Counted from the first letter of the stretch, positions 16,950 through 27,389 are shown. The stretch: DNA of 64,000 nt from CAXMQS01 sp036446035 (GCA_036446035.1 JAZFSG010000046.1:1-64000), one strand, 5' to 3'. Numbers and translations are program-made. The notes: a model not told the origin generated them from the letters alone.

Positions 16950-18313
16950 GGCGCCGCCTCCAGAAGTGTTGCCAATTCGTCGGCCGCACTCGTGATATCG
17001 CCTGCACCCATCATCAGCACGAGGTCCCCATCGCCAACGATCGAGGCCAGGTGCCGTGCCAGCTGCCTGCGGTCTGGCTGGTAGGCCACTCGCTCTCCCC
17101 CTGCGTTGAGAACGGCGTCGGCAACCAGGTGTCCGGTGACCCCGGGTATCGGGACCTCGCCGGCACCGTAGACATCGGTAATGACGACATGGTCGGAAAC
17201 GGCTAGTGCCCTTCCGAATGAGCTTGCCAACTCGGCCGTTCGTGAATATCGATGAGGTTGGAAGACCGCCCACACCTTGGACCACGGACCGACGCGGGCC
17301 GCTGCCAGAACGGCGCCTATCTCCGTCGGATGGTGGGCGTAGTCGTCAACGATCGTGACTCCCCGTACTCGCGCCCTGACCTCGAACCGCCTCCGCACTC
17401 CGGCGAAGTCCTTGAGACCCGTTGCGGCCTCTGCTGGGTCGTTTCCGAGTTCGGCGGCGAGAGCCAGCACTCCGGCGGCGTCGCGGGCGATGTGGAGGCC
17501 AGGCTTCGGAATCTCGACGTCGATCGATCTCCCGCGACCTGTCAACCGGAAGCGAACCTGCCAGGCCCCGTGTTCAACAGCGTCGATGACCCAATCGGCA
17601 TCAGGTGAGGTGCCCCACGTCAGGGCTCCCACCCGCTCTGCCAGCCCGCGGCCGCCGGCATCGTCGATACATACAACGACGGGACCGTCCACCTCGCCGG
17701 CAACGGCTGCGAACGCATCCTCGAGGGCGCCAAGGGTTCCATAGTGGTCAAGGTGGTCGGCTTCGACACCGGTCACGGTCAAACCCGTCAGCTCCAGCGA
17801 TAGAAAGGTGCCGAACGCCTCGTCTGCTTCGATCAGGAAGAGCTCGCGATCGCCCAGGTGGGCGTTGGTGTTGAGGTCGGGGAGGTCGCCACCGACCATG
17901 AAGCTCGGGTCTTCGCCGAGGGCACGCCAGGCTGCGACCGCCATGGCGGTCGACGTTGTCTTACCGTGAGTTCCGGTGAAGCCGATCCCCGGCATCGCTT
18001 CGGTGATCGCAGCGAGCAAGCGCGGACGCTGCCATACCGGAATCCCGACGTCGGCCGCTGCCCGCAACTCCGGATCACTCTCGGGAACAGCGGAAGATGC
18101 CACGACGAGTTCGACCTCGGGTACTGACTCGGGGCGGTGGCCGATCCAGGTAGCAACACCGAGCTCAGCAAGAGCATCCGATGCCCGGCTCGGTTTCAGA
18201 TCCGACCCGGTGACCTCGATACCACTCTGAGCCAAGAGCTTGGCCAGACCGCTCATGCCGTAGCCGCCGATCCCGACTACATGAACCCTGGAGAACCCAA
18301 TGAGTTCCTTCAC
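16946..18313 (-). CDS. murC: UDP-N-acetylmuramate--L-alanine ligase
   Basis: A 455-aa Mur ligase adding L-Ala to UDP-MurNAc. Seen are the N-terminal Rossmann motif VHVVGIGGYGMSGLA, the ATP loop GTHGKTTST, DHLDHYG, and DDYAHHPTEI of the C-terminal domain. The start is a GTG at 18313 in a GTGA overlap with murG. Confidence 0.96.
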   Translation of the reverse strand: MKELIGFSRVHVVGIGGYGMSGLAKLLAQSGIEVTGSDLKPSRASDALAELGVATWIGHRPESVPEVELVVASSAVPESDPELRAAADVGIPVWQRPRLLAAITEAMPGIGFTGTHGKTTSTAMAVAAWRALGEDPSFMVGGDLPDLNTNAHLGDRELFLIEADEAFGTFLSLELTGLTVTGVEADHLDHYGTLGALEDAFAAVAGEVDGPVVVCIDDAGGRGLAERVGALTWGTSPDADWVIDAVEHGAWQVRFRLTGRGRSIDVEIPKPGLHIARDAAGVLALAAELGNDPAEAATGLKDFAGVRRRFEVRARVRGVTIVDDYAHHPTEIGAVLAAARVGPWSKVWAVFQPHRYSRTAELASSFGRALAVSDHVVITDVYGAGEVPIPGVTGHLVADAVLNAGGERVAYQPDRRQLARHLASIVGDGDLVLMMGAGDITSAADELATLLEAAP

Positions 18314-19392
18314 TTTGTGCCTCCGCCAGCTGCCCCGATGACGGCTTCGGCGACCGCGACCGCTGCCTGGGGGCGACTGGCTCCCAATGCTGCCGCGCTC
18401 ATGGCCGCGAGCTGCTTCGGATCCGCCAGCAGCCTGTCGATCACACTTCCCAGGATGCCGAGGTCTCCCTGTTGCACGACAACTGCGGCGCCGGCGTTGA
18501 CCAGATAGTTGGCGTTGTTCTCCTGGGCGACGGCCTCGAGTGGCACCAAAACCGACGGCGTTGCGGTGGCTGCCAGCTCGCTGACTGTGCTGGCCCCGGC
18601 GCGGCTGACAACAAGGTCACAGGCCGCGTAGAAGTCTTCCATGGAGTTCTCGAATCCGACGATGCGCCAGGGTATCGGTGCTTCTTTAGAGCGTTGCAGC
18701 AATGCCTCGCCATGGCTTGGCCCAACGAGGTGCACAAGGGCGGGTCTGTCTGGCCTCTCTGCATAGCGACTCACCGCGTTGTTGATGGCGACCGCGCCCT
18801 GGCTCCCACCCATAACCCCTACAACCAAGCCGGCAACATCCAGGCCGTAGCGCTCCCTGGCGGCGTGACGCCGTGCCCCCTTGTCCATGCTGATCAGAGA
18901 GCGACGAAGTGGGTTGCCAACGACCTGCGCGCCGCGGAGCTTTGCCGCTGCCTCGGGGAAGGCAACGAGCACCTTGGCGGCGCCGCGCGACACCAGCCGA
19001 TTCGCCAAGCCGGGGTGGCCGTTCTGCTCGTGCACAACGTACGGCACGTCGCTGCGCCGTGCCGCCATGACGCTGGGGACGGTGATATAGCCCCCCATGA
19101 CCAGCAAGGACTTCACCCGGCGTCGTCGCAGCTCGGCGGTGACCGTCGCTGCGGCGCGACGGACCACGAACGGCAGAGACAGATTGGAGAGGGAAAGCGA
19201 TCGACGCAGGCCTCTCATCTCGACCGAGATCAGCTCGTATCCGGCCTCGGGGATCACGGTGGCCTCGAGGCGGTCCGCCCCTATGAACGCGATGTCATCT
19301 CGCTCGACTCCTGCGGTGACCATCTCCTGAGCGACCGCCAAAGCTGGGTAGATGTGCCCGCCGGTCCCCGCCGCCGCAATGGCGTAGCTCAC
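18310..19392 (-). CDS. murG: UDP-GlcNAc:lipid I GlcNAc transferase
   Basis: A 360-aa GT28 glycosyltransferase making lipid II at the inner face of the membrane. Motifs are AAAGTGGHIYPALA (loop 1), HEQNGHPGLANR, GGSQGA and SRAGASTVSEL of the UDP-GlcNAc site. The GTG at 19392 overlaps the ftsW stop (GTGA). In-frame sequence upstream of it lies inside ftsW and is not part of this protein. Confidence 0.96.
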   Translation of the reverse strand: MSYAIAAAGTGGHIYPALAVAQEMVTAGVERDDIAFIGADRLEATVIPEAGYELISVEMRGLRRSLSLSNLSLPFVVRRAAATVTAELRRRRVKSLLVMGGYITVPSVMAARRSDVPYVVHEQNGHPGLANRLVSRGAAKVLVAFPEAAAKLRGAQVVGNPLRRSLISMDKGARRHAARERYGLDVAGLVVGVMGGSQGAVAINNAVSRYAERPDRPALVHLVGPSHGEALLQRSKEAPIPWRIVGFENSMEDFYAACDLVVSRAGASTVSELAATATPSVLVPLEAVAQENNANYLVNAGAAVVVQQGDLGILGSVIDRLLADPKQLAAMSAAALGASRPQAAVAVAEAVIGAAGGGTK

Positions 19393-20543
19393 CGTGGTTT
19401 CGCCGTCTTGGCGATGTTGACCAACACCCCGACGGTGATCATGTTGATCAGCAAGGCGTTGCCGCCGAACGACATGAACGGGAGAGGAACCCCCGTAATG
19501 GGCAGCAGCGCTATCACACCGCCGATGTTGACGAGGGCCTGGGTCGATAGCCAGGCGACGATCCCGATCGCCAGCAACCGGCCGAACCGGTCCTCGGTCC
19601 GCAAGGCGATCGCGGTGCCTGCGACGGCGAAGATCGTGAACAAGACGAGAACCACAATGCCGCCTGCGAAACCGGTCTCCTCTCCCACTATGGCGAAGAT
19701 GAAGTCGGTATGGGCATTCGGCAGGAACTCCCAGCGAGCCCTGCTCAACCCGAGCCCGACTCCGAATAGCCCGCCCGTGCCGAGGGCAACCATGCTTTGA
19801 ACGGCCTGGAAGCCGGTGTCGAGGCTGTCTGCGAACGGATCCATGAAGGCGGTAACCCTCTCCCACCGGTATGGCTCAGCCGCGGCGAGTGCCATGCCGA
19901 CGGCCGCTCCTGCCATGCCAGAGCCGATTACGTAACCAAGGGGGGCGCGCGACGCCATGAGAACGGCGAACGCTCCGGCAGCGATGATGATCACCGTTCC
20001 CATGTCCGGTTGCGATAGAACGAGGATGCCAACGATGCCGAGCGATAGCACAACGGGCCACACGAAGTCTGCGAACCTCGTGATGGAGTCTTCCCGCTTG
20101 GCCATGATCATGGCCAAGAAGACGACGACGGCGAACTTGGCGAACTCGGACGGCTGCAACGTGAGCGACCCAACCTCAAGCCAGCGACGCGATCCCCCGG
20201 CAACGACGCCGAGCTGCCTAACAGCGATCAGCGATGCGATGGTGGCGAACAGCAACGGCACGGCCATCTTGGCGTACAGGCGGTACGGCACCCGAGAGGC
20301 AACAGTCAGACCGATCAGCCCCAGCCCGGCCCACGCCAGCTGCCGCTTGAAGTAATAGAGGCCATCCCCGGTCTCGGTGAAGGAAACGACCGATGAGGCG
20401 CTCATGAGCGCCCCAAGCCCGACCACCAGTAGCAAAGCGACCGGGATCAACAGCATCACCGTGACTCGGGCCGTCTCCGATTGACTGCGGGCTCTGGTCC
20501 TTGCCCTACGGCGGGTCGCCCCGATAGATACGACACTGGCCAT
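19389..20543 (-). CDS. ftsW: FtsW, SEDS-family peptidoglycan polymerase
   Basis: A 384-aa polytopic SEDS glycosyltransferase that works with FtsI at the septum. About ten hydrophobic helices follow a basic cytoplasmic N-terminus (TRRRARTRARS). Conserved are LQPSEFAKFA, LSQPDMGT, the HTDFIFAIVGEE loop and PFMSFGGN near the C-terminus. The ATG at 20543 overlaps the murD stop by one base. Confidence 0.95.
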   Translation of the reverse strand: MASVVSIGATRRRARTRARSQSETARVTVMLLIPVALLLVVGLGALMSASSVVSFTETGDGLYYFKRQLAWAGLGLIGLTVASRVPYRLYAKMAVPLLFATIASLIAVRQLGVVAGGSRRWLEVGSLTLQPSEFAKFAVVVFLAMIMAKREDSITRFADFVWPVVLSLGIVGILVLSQPDMGTVIIIAAGAFAVLMASRAPLGYVIGSGMAGAAVGMALAAAEPYRWERVTAFMDPFADSLDTGFQAVQSMVALGTGGLFGVGLGLSRARWEFLPNAHTDFIFAIVGEETGFAGGIVVLVLFTIFAVAGTAIALRTEDRFGRLLAIGIVAWLSTQALVNIGGVIALLPITGVPLPFMSFGGNALLINMITVGVLVNIAKTAKPR

Positions 20544-21817
20544 CAGCCCGTCCTCGCTTTCACGGCTGCTGCGAAGGCGTCTCCGCGGGCGCTGTAGGAC
20601 TCGAACTGATCGAAGCTGGCGCATCCCGGCGCCAGAAGAACGACATCGCCCTGCTCAGCAATGGAGTTGGCGGCTGTAACCGCTTCCTCGATGGAGTCTG
20701 CGCCCGTCGTTATGTCGGGGGCGGCCTCCAGCAGTTCGGAGGCGGACTCGCCGATCGCGAAGATGCGTCGCACCGTGGGAACCGTCGCAAGACCGGACAG
20801 ATCGAGTCCTTTGTTACGTCCACCGGCGATCAGGATGACCGAGTCAAACGCCGCCGCTGATGCCATGGCGGCGTGTGGGTTAGTGGCCTTGGAGTCGTCA
20901 ACCCAGCTAACGCCTCCATCCGTGGCCACGACGGAGCGACGGTGGGGCGCAGGCTCGAACTCGGCGATGGCCTTGGCCATGGCCTCCACTCCGACACCGA
21001 CCTGGGCGGCGGCGACAGCAGCGGCCGCCATGTCGACGGCGAACGCAACATCGAGGGCGCCGATCTCAATGACGTCGTCCCCAACCCACAGAGTCCCGTC
21101 CTCGACGCCGCCCGCACTCTCCCGCCGGTTACCCGAGACCGCAAGAGTCCTCACGTCCACCGAATCGGCAATAGCGATCGCTCCGGTGTCATCTGCATCG
21201 AAGATCAGCGGGTCACCGGCGTCCATGTTCTCGGCGATTCGCGCTTTGGCGGCGGCGTAGGCCTCGAACGACCCGTGCCAGTCGAGATGGTCCGGAGCCA
21301 CATTGAGGACAACGGCGACCTTCGGGGCAAATGTGCTGATGAATTTCAGCTGGAAGCTTGACGCCTCTGCGACGATCAGATCGTGGTCCTCCTCGGCGAC
21401 GTCACTGAGGGCCGTCCCGATGTTGCCAGCGGCGACGACAGAACTCCCGCCAGCGCGGGCCATATCTGTGATGAGCTGTGTGGTTGTCGTCTTACCGTTG
21501 GTGCCGGTCACGGCCACGATCGGTGCGGTGGCGTGCCTCCAGCCGAGTTCCATCTCGCTGATCACCTCGACACCGGCGGTGACGGCGTCGACGATCGGCG
21601 TCGAGTGTTCCGGGAAGCCGGGGCTCGCCACCACGGTCGTGACGCCGCGTAGACAGCCCGATTGCCACTCCCCTGAATTGATCTCGAAAGCCTCGTCGCG
21701 CAACCCGGCAACGGCGTCAGGATGTTCGTCGAACACCACGACCTCCTGTCCGTGGCGCCGCAACAGGCGGGCTGCCGCCAGGCCAGAAGCCCCGGCACCG
21801 AGGACGAGGTACTTCAT
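20543..21817 (-). CDS. murD: UDP-N-acetylmuramoyl-L-alanine--D-glutamate ligase
   Basis: A 424-aa Mur ligase adding D-Glu. N-terminal LVLGAGASGLAAARLL, ATP loop GTNGKTTTTQL, DHLDWHGSFEAYAAAK and VDDSKATNPHAA are visible. The ATG at 21817 overlaps the mraY stop (ATGA). Confidence 0.96.
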   Translation of the reverse strand: MKYLVLGAGASGLAAARLLRRHGQEVVVFDEHPDAVAGLRDEAFEINSGEWQSGCLRGVTTVVASPGFPEHSTPIVDAVTAGVEVISEMELGWRHATAPIVAVTGTNGKTTTTQLITDMARAGGSSVVAAGNIGTALSDVAEEDHDLIVAEASSFQLKFISTFAPKVAVVLNVAPDHLDWHGSFEAYAAAKARIAENMDAGDPLIFDADDTGAIAIADSVDVRTLAVSGNRRESAGGVEDGTLWVGDDVIEIGALDVAFAVDMAAAAVAAAQVGVGVEAMAKAIAEFEPAPHRRSVVATDGGVSWVDDSKATNPHAAMASAAAFDSVILIAGGRNKGLDLSGLATVPTVRRIFAIGESASELLEAAPDITTGADSIEEAVTAANSIAEQGDVVLLAPGCASFDQFESYSARGDAFAAAVKARTG

Positions 21818-22866
21818 TCGAGCCCCCCGGTCGTTGCGATGAAATCGCCGTAGAAGAGCCCAACACCAAGGGCGGCGACCAGGGCCGCCAAGATCCAGAA
21901 GCGGATGATGATGGTGGTCTCGGGCCAACCCCCAAGTTCGAAATGGTGATGGATCGGGGTCATTCTGAAGACTCGCCTCCCCCAGCCGCGGAACGAGATC
22001 ACCTGGATGATCACCGAAGCCGTCTCCATCACGTAGAGCCCGCCGAGAACTATCAATAGCAGATGGGTGTTGGTGAGCAGGGCCAGCGCGGCCATTCCGC
22101 CGCCGAGCCCCTGACTACCGACGTCGCCCATGAAGATCTGGGCCGGCGCCGCGTTCCACCACAGGAATCCAAGTGCCGCGCCAGCCATCGCCGCGGCAAC
22201 GATCGCCAGGTCCAGTGCGTCCCCGACCTCGTAGAAATCGGGATTACGGAACTGCCAAAAGGAAATGATGACGAAGGCGCCGAACACCAGCGAGCCGGAT
22301 CCTGCGGCCAGCCCATCAAGGCCATCTGTCAAGTTGACTGCGTTGGCCGTCGCCGTGAGCATCAAGAGCACGAGCACGACGTAGAAGGGACCCAGATCGA
22401 GGCCGAGACCTCTCGTGAACGACAGTTCGGTGCTTACATCGGCGGCCACTGCACCCCAAGCGAAGAGCCCTGCTATGGCGAGCTGGCCGAGGAACTTCCA
22501 GCGCTTCGACAACCCGAGGTTCCTCTCACGGCGAACCTTCGAGTAGTCGTCGAGGAATCCGATGAGCCCCATCCCCAACGTCGCCCCAATGGCCAGAAGC
22601 CCGGGACCGGTAAAGGGGCGCCACTCCAGTGCGAAACCCTCGCCGGGGATCCACGCTCGGAGGTGTGCGAATAGGTAGCCGAACACCACAGCGGCGAGAA
22701 TGACGACGCCGCCCATGGTCGGTGTCCCCTTCTTGTGGGCGTGTCCCTCAACGTCCTCGCGAATGAACTGCCCGATGTCCTTGCGACGTAAGACGCGGAT
22801 CGCCGAAGGCGTCGCGAAGATGGCAAGGACGAAGGCCGTGGCACCGCTGATGAGAAGTGCGATCAT
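21814..22866 (-). CDS. mraY: phospho-N-acetylmuramoyl-pentapeptide transferase
   Basis: A 350-aa polytopic transferase that moves phospho-MurNAc-pentapeptide onto undecaprenyl phosphate, forming lipid I. Motifs are HKKGTPTMGG, FLDDYSKV (Mg-binding Asp pair), NAVNLTDGLDGLA, and RMTPIHHHFEL in the C-terminal loop. The ATG at 22866 overlaps the murF stop (ATGA). Confidence 0.96.
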   Translation of the reverse strand: MIALLISGATAFVLAIFATPSAIRVLRRKDIGQFIREDVEGHAHKKGTPTMGGVVILAAVVFGYLFAHLRAWIPGEGFALEWRPFTGPGLLAIGATLGMGLIGFLDDYSKVRRERNLGLSKRWKFLGQLAIAGLFAWGAVAADVSTELSFTRGLGLDLGPFYVVLVLLMLTATANAVNLTDGLDGLAAGSGSLVFGAFVIISFWQFRNPDFYEVGDALDLAIVAAAMAGAALGFLWWNAAPAQIFMGDVGSQGLGGGMAALALLTNTHLLLIVLGGLYVMETASVIIQVISFRGWGRRVFRMTPIHHHFELGGWPETTIIIRFWILAALVAALGVGLFYGDFIATTGGLE

Positions 22867-24188
22867 GCCGCAGCCTCTTCGGCGAGCTGTGAGGCGAGGA
22901 CCTCGAGCCCGACCACTCGCGAGCCCTTGACGAGGACTGCACCGCCGGGCTGCATGGCGTCCATGACCGACTTCCGGGCAGCTCCGATATCCGAAACCGG
23001 AAGAGCCACGGTCCCCGCTCCTTCGACCAACCCGGGGGCGTCGCCGACGACGATGACGGGATCGAACCCAAGCTCGCGGGCGAGCGCTCCGACGCGCTCG
23101 TGCTCCGACTCCGAGACCGTCCCCAGCTCTGCCATCAACCCGAGCACTGCGACGAGGCGATCGCTGAGCTGCGCAGTGGTGCGGAGGGCCGCTTCCACCG
23201 ATGTCGGGTTGGCGTTGTAGCTGTCGTTGACAACGATGAAGCTGCCGCGATGGACCTCCATCCTCCATGGGGATCCGACCGCCGCCTCGATGCCGGCAAT
23301 GGCGGCCTCAAGGTCTCTCCCGGCAGCAACCGCGGCGGCGGCGGCCGCCGCCGCATTGAGAGCCTGGTGGGCACCCGCCATCGTCAGCCCGACCTCGATG
23401 GTGGCACCAAAGCCATTCAGGATGAACCGTGCCCGTCCCACCTCGTCGAGCTCGACATTCGAAACGGCAACATCCGCCCTGGGGTCTTCGCCGAAGCGAA
23501 GTTCTTCTCCCTCGAAGCTCAGCCGACCCTCCCCGTATGGCAGGATCGCGATGCCATCTTCGCTGAGGGCGCCGAGCAACTCTCTCTTGGCCGCGGCGAG
23601 CTCGTCCGTCGTTCCGAAGGTTTCGAGGTGCACTAGCCCAAGGTTGGTGACAACCGCAACGTCGGGAACAACCGCAGGCGCCAGGCTGGCGATGTGGCCG
23701 GGCCCTCGACTGCCAACCTCAACAATGAGTGACGAGGCGCCATCGGGAGTCGCCAACACCGTGAGAGGCACTCCGATCTCGTTGTTGTACGAGGCCGGAG
23801 ACGCCCAGCTGTCCGCACCCATTGCTGCAGCGATCATGTCCTTGGTCGATGTCTTGCCGGTGCTTCCCGTGATCGCCACAACCGGAACGTCGAGCTCGGC
23901 GCGACGCCCAACGGCAAGGTCCAACAGAGCTCGCTGGGTGTCGGCAACCTCGACCCGTGGCTCGACCTCAACCCGACCGGCTTCGACAAGAACCGCTGCG
24001 GCGCCGGCGGAGAGGGCAGCCTCGGAGTAGTCATGGCCATCGAAGCTCTCCCCCGCGATAGCTACGAAGAGGTCACCCGCCGCGACCTTGCGGGAGTCCG
24101 TGGATACGCCCGTCACGATCAGGTCGCCAGGGCCGCGGCGGGTCCCTCGGGTGAGGGCGGTCACAGCGTCGAGGGTCCAATGGATCAC
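22863..24188 (-). CDS. murF: UDP-MurNAc-tripeptide--D-alanyl-D-alanine ligase
   Basis: A 441-aa Mur ligase adding D-Ala-D-Ala. The N-terminal substrate domain has VSTDSRKVAAGDLFVAI, the ATP loop is GSTGKTSTKDM, and the C-terminal part has NDSYNANPTSV and LGLMAELG. It overlaps murE by 4 nt. Length is usual for the family. Confidence 0.95.
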   Translation of the reverse strand: MIHWTLDAVTALTRGTRRGPGDLIVTGVSTDSRKVAAGDLFVAIAGESFDGHDYSEAALSAGAAAVLVEAGRVEVEPRVEVADTQRALLDLAVGRRAELDVPVVAITGSTGKTSTKDMIAAAMGADSWASPASYNNEIGVPLTVLATPDGASSLIVEVGSRGPGHIASLAPAVVPDVAVVTNLGLVHLETFGTTDELAAAKRELLGALSEDGIAILPYGEGRLSFEGEELRFGEDPRADVAVSNVELDEVGRARFILNGFGATIEVGLTMAGAHQALNAAAAAAAAVAAGRDLEAAIAGIEAAVGSPWRMEVHRGSFIVVNDSYNANPTSVEAALRTTAQLSDRLVAVLGLMAELGTVSESEHERVGALARELGFDPVIVVGDAPGLVEGAGTVALPVSDIGAARKSVMDAMQPGGAVLVKGSRVVGLEVLASQLAEEAAA

Positions 24189-25621
24189 AGCGCCGCGGCC
24201 TCCTCTCTGATAACGGCCGCATCACTGAAGGGATCTGTCCGATCTGCGAACTGCTGGCCTTGCTCGTGGCCCTTGCCGAGGATCAGCACCAAGTCACCTG
24301 ACGTCGCTTCGGCAAGGGCGAGGCGGATGGCGGCGCGACGGTCTATCTCGACCACAACGGCCGGATGGTCCCCAACGCCCTTCATGATCTGCTGTGCGAT
24401 GTCGCTTGGATCTTCTGACCGCGGGTTGTCGCTCGTGACGAACACGATGTCCCCGGCGGACGCTGCCTTCCCCATCTCGGGGCGCTTGGCGGGATCTCGA
24501 TCGCCGCCGGCGCCGGTAACCACCAGAACGCGGGAAACGGTGAGTTCGCGAGCGGCCGCAACCGCCGCTTCGATGCCATCGGGGGTGTGGGCGTAGTCAA
24601 CGACGACACGAAATGGCTTGGAAACGGCGATGTTCTCGAAGCGGCCGGGAACGGCTGGCGCTGCCTCGAGGCCGGCGATAACAGCATCCAGCGGGATATC
24701 GAGATTCAAAGCACAGGCGGCTGCCACTGCCGCATTCGAGACGTTGAAAGTCCCAACCAGCGGCAAATCGACGCGACTCCGTCCACCGTCGACATTCAGA
24801 TCGAAGGATGTTCCGTCCGGCGTTGCCTTCACTACGTCGACGGAGACATCGCCAGACTTCCCGACCGCAGTCACAGGTATCGATGCCGACCCCGCCAACC
24901 GCTCGCCCCATGGATCGTCGGTCCAGATCACCGCGTGAGCGCTGCGGGCCGAATCGAATAGGCTCGCCTTCGCCTCGAAGTAGGTTTCCATGTCCATGTG
25001 GAAGTCGAGGTGATCGCGAGACAGGTTGGTGAACGCCGCCACCGCGAAAGTAGCTCCGCTCACTCTGTCGAGGCTGAGTGCATGTGACGACACCTCGAAC
25101 GCCGCGACATCGACCCCAGAGCGAACCATGGCTGCTGCCATGCGATGGAGGTCGGAGGCTTCCGGCGAAGTACGCGCCAAGGGGAAATGGTCGCTACCGA
25201 TGCTCCACCCAAGCGTGCCTGCCACACCAGAGGTTCGTCCGGAATGAGCGACGATCGAGCCGAGAAGGTGCGTGACCATGGTCTTGCCGTTGGTGCCGGT
25301 CACGCCTACCGCTCGCAGGGTCTCGAAAGGGTCTCCATGAACGGCGGAGGCAAGCTGCCCGAGGGCGTGTCTCGTGTCATCAACGACGAGCTGTGGGACG
25401 CCGATCTCGCCAACCTCGTGCTCGACGCCGACTCCGGCACATGTCGTGGCGGCTTCAGCAACGAAGTCGTGACCGTCGACGGTCAGCCCCCGCCGGGCCA
25501 CGAACATCGCTCCAGAACCCCCCTCCCGGTGGTCGTGCACAACATCGTTGATGACGACATCAGCGTCGCCAACGACGCGACCGGCGACACGATCAGCGAG
25601 TGCCCGTATCGTCTCAGCCAC
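24185..25621 (-). CDS. murE: UDP-MurNAc-L-Ala-D-Glu--meso-DAP ligase
   Basis: A 478-aa Mur ligase adding the third stem residue. The ATP loop is GTNGKTMVTH. The SSHALSLDRV and DYAHTPDGIE motifs are present. The specificity loop reads SDNPRSEDP: DNPR is the signature of meso-diaminopimelate ligases, so the wall should be of DAP type. I chose the GTG at 25621, 8 nt inside ftsI, because it opens directly into the MurE N-terminal domain. Upstream in-frame codons lie antisense-like within ftsI. Confidence 0.94.
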   Translation of the reverse strand: MAETIRALADRVAGRVVGDADVVINDVVHDHREGGSGAMFVARRGLTVDGHDFVAEAATTCAGVGVEHEVGEIGVPQLVVDDTRHALGQLASAVHGDPFETLRAVGVTGTNGKTMVTHLLGSIVAHSGRTSGVAGTLGWSIGSDHFPLARTSPEASDLHRMAAAMVRSGVDVAAFEVSSHALSLDRVSGATFAVAAFTNLSRDHLDFHMDMETYFEAKASLFDSARSAHAVIWTDDPWGERLAGSASIPVTAVGKSGDVSVDVVKATPDGTSFDLNVDGGRSRVDLPLVGTFNVSNAAVAAACALNLDIPLDAVIAGLEAAPAVPGRFENIAVSKPFRVVVDYAHTPDGIEAAVAAARELTVSRVLVVTGAGGDRDPAKRPEMGKAASAGDIVFVTSDNPRSEDPSDIAQQIMKGVGDHPAVVVEIDRRAAIRLALAEATSGDLVLILGKGHEQGQQFADRTDPFSDAAVIREEAAAL

Positions 25622-27389
25622 TGGGAGGTACCCCGAGCTGGTGGAGTGCGGAGAGGGCGATCTCGCCAACGACCGGCGCCGCGATGTCCCCGCCGAATTC
25701 ACCATTGGCCGGCGAGTCGATAGTCACTGCGATGACGATTCGCGGATCCTCGACCGGAGCGAACCCAACGAAACTGGCGACGACGTCGTCGCCGTAACGC
25801 CCCTCATCTTCCAAGAACTTCTCGGTCGTGCCCGTCTTCCCTCCGACCCGATAGCCCGCGATGGCAGCACCGGTACCAGTGCCCTTCTCCACGACGCCGG
25901 CAAGCATCAGCCGCATCTCCGCGGCCGTTGTCGACGAGATCACTCGGCGCTCGCTGGCACTCGACTCAGTGATCTCACCGTTGGCGCCGACCAACTCCTT
26001 GATCAGGGTCGGCCGGAGCCAGGTGCCGTCGTTGGCTATCACTCCGAAGACGGAGGCCATCTGAAGAGCTGTCGCCGACACCCGATATCCGATGGCGGTC
26101 GAGGCTCCGCAAACATTGGGACACCACTCCTCGAGGGGGTACACCTTGCCACTCGCCTCGCCGGGAAAGCCGACCCCGGATGGGGAACCGAGACCGAACT
26201 CGACCATGTACCTGTGAAGGGCTTCGTTGCCGAGCTCTTGCTGAATCAGGATCGTCCCGACATTGGATGAGTAGGCGACGATGTCAGAGACCGACAGAGA
26301 TTCGTTGAGCGTCTTCGAGACGTCGCGGTAGGTCTTGTCGTCTATTACCAGCTCGGACGGGATGTCGAACATGTCAGCGGGGCGCACCACGCCGGCATCC
26401 AGAGCAGCGGCGACGGTGACGAGCTTGTGTGTCGAACCGGGCTCGTAGATATCAACGATGGCCCGGTTGCGAAACGCCTCGGGATCGGCGTTGGCAAAGT
26501 CGTTGGGATCGAACGTCGGCAGGTTAGCCATCGCCAGGATCTCGCCGGTGCGGGGGTCGAGCACGACAACAGAGCCACCGATGGCGTCGGACGCCTCAAC
26601 AGCGCGGGCAAGAGCTACCTCGGCTTCGTACTGGATCTCCCTGTCGATCGTGAGCACCACATCGCGGCCACGGACTGCCGGGACGATGTCGTACTGGCCG
26701 AGCGGGATGATGACGCCTCCCGAAGCGGCCCTCTCTCCGACCAGCTCCCCCGGTGTCCCGCGTAGCAGATCGTTGAGTGCGAACTCGACGCCCTCGAGCC
26801 CCTCGTTGTCGTCGCTGCGGACGAAACCGAGAATGTGGGCGGCCAGAGGCCCGGACGGGTAGATGCGAGCAGGCTCTGGGGTAAAGAACAGCCCCGGTAT
26901 CGCGAGCTCCTCGATGCGCTCGGCGTCCTCTCGCTCCAACTGGCGGGACAGGTATGTGAAAGAGGTGTCTGAGGCCAGCCGAGCGGCCAGCTCGGTCGTG
27001 TCGAGGCCGAGGAGCGGTGCGATGAGGGCTGCGGTCGCTTCTGGGCCGGCGATGAGGCGGGGATCGGCGTATACGGTCACCGCGTCGATCGTCACCGCCA
27101 GCTCGTGGCCATCCCTGTCGAATATCGTGCCACGGTCGGCCGCAAGCACCTCGGTGACGTGACGTTGATCGCGACCGCGCTCGGCGTACTCATCGGCATG
27201 CACCACCTGAACCTCGAACAGTCGAAGTCCCGTGCCAACCCATGCTGCGAGGATCAGTACGGCGACCGAGACGATCCTCGCCCTGGGAGCGCGCCGCGTT
27301 GGGCGGCCCACAGCTACACCTGCAGTCGGACCGAATAGCCCCCAAGCCATCGGTCGCCAGCGCTCGACCACGTTGTCATGGTTGGGCAC
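25614..27389 (-). CDS. ftsI: FtsI/PBP3, septal class B penicillin-binding protein
   Basis: About 591 aa: a cytoplasmic N-terminus, one signal-anchor helix (VSVAVLILAAWVGTGLRL), a pedestal domain beginning near DRGTIFDRDG, and a transpeptidase domain with the three penicillin-binding motifs EPGSTHK (near residue 318), YSSN and GGKTGT. It cross-links septal peptidoglycan alongside FtsW. The start is uncertain: a GTG at 27389 (14 nt inside ftsL), a GTG at 27371 or an ATG at 27350 are all possible, and none has a strong ribosome-binding site. Confidence 0.94.
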   Translation of the reverse strand: MPNHDNVVERWRPMAWGLFGPTAGVAVGRPTRRAPRARIVSVAVLILAAWVGTGLRLFEVQVVHADEYAERGRDQRHVTEVLAADRGTIFDRDGHELAVTIDAVTVYADPRLIAGPEATAALIAPLLGLDTTELAARLASDTSFTYLSRQLEREDAERIEELAIPGLFFTPEPARIYPSGPLAAHILGFVRSDDNEGLEGVEFALNDLLRGTPGELVGERAASGGVIIPLGQYDIVPAVRGRDVVLTIDREIQYEAEVALARAVEASDAIGGSVVVLDPRTGEILAMANLPTFDPNDFANADPEAFRNRAIVDIYEPGSTHKLVTVAAALDAGVVRPADMFDIPSELVIDDKTYRDVSKTLNESLSVSDIVAYSSNVGTILIQQELGNEALHRYMVEFGLGSPSGVGFPGEASGKVYPLEEWCPNVCGASTAIGYRVSATALQMASVFGVIANDGTWLRPTLIKELVGANGEITESSASERRVISSTTAAEMRLMLAGVVEKGTGTGAAIAGYRVGGKTGTTEKFLEDEGRYGDDVVASFVGFAPVEDPRIVIAVTIDSPANGEFGGDIAAPVVGEIALSALHQLGVPPSG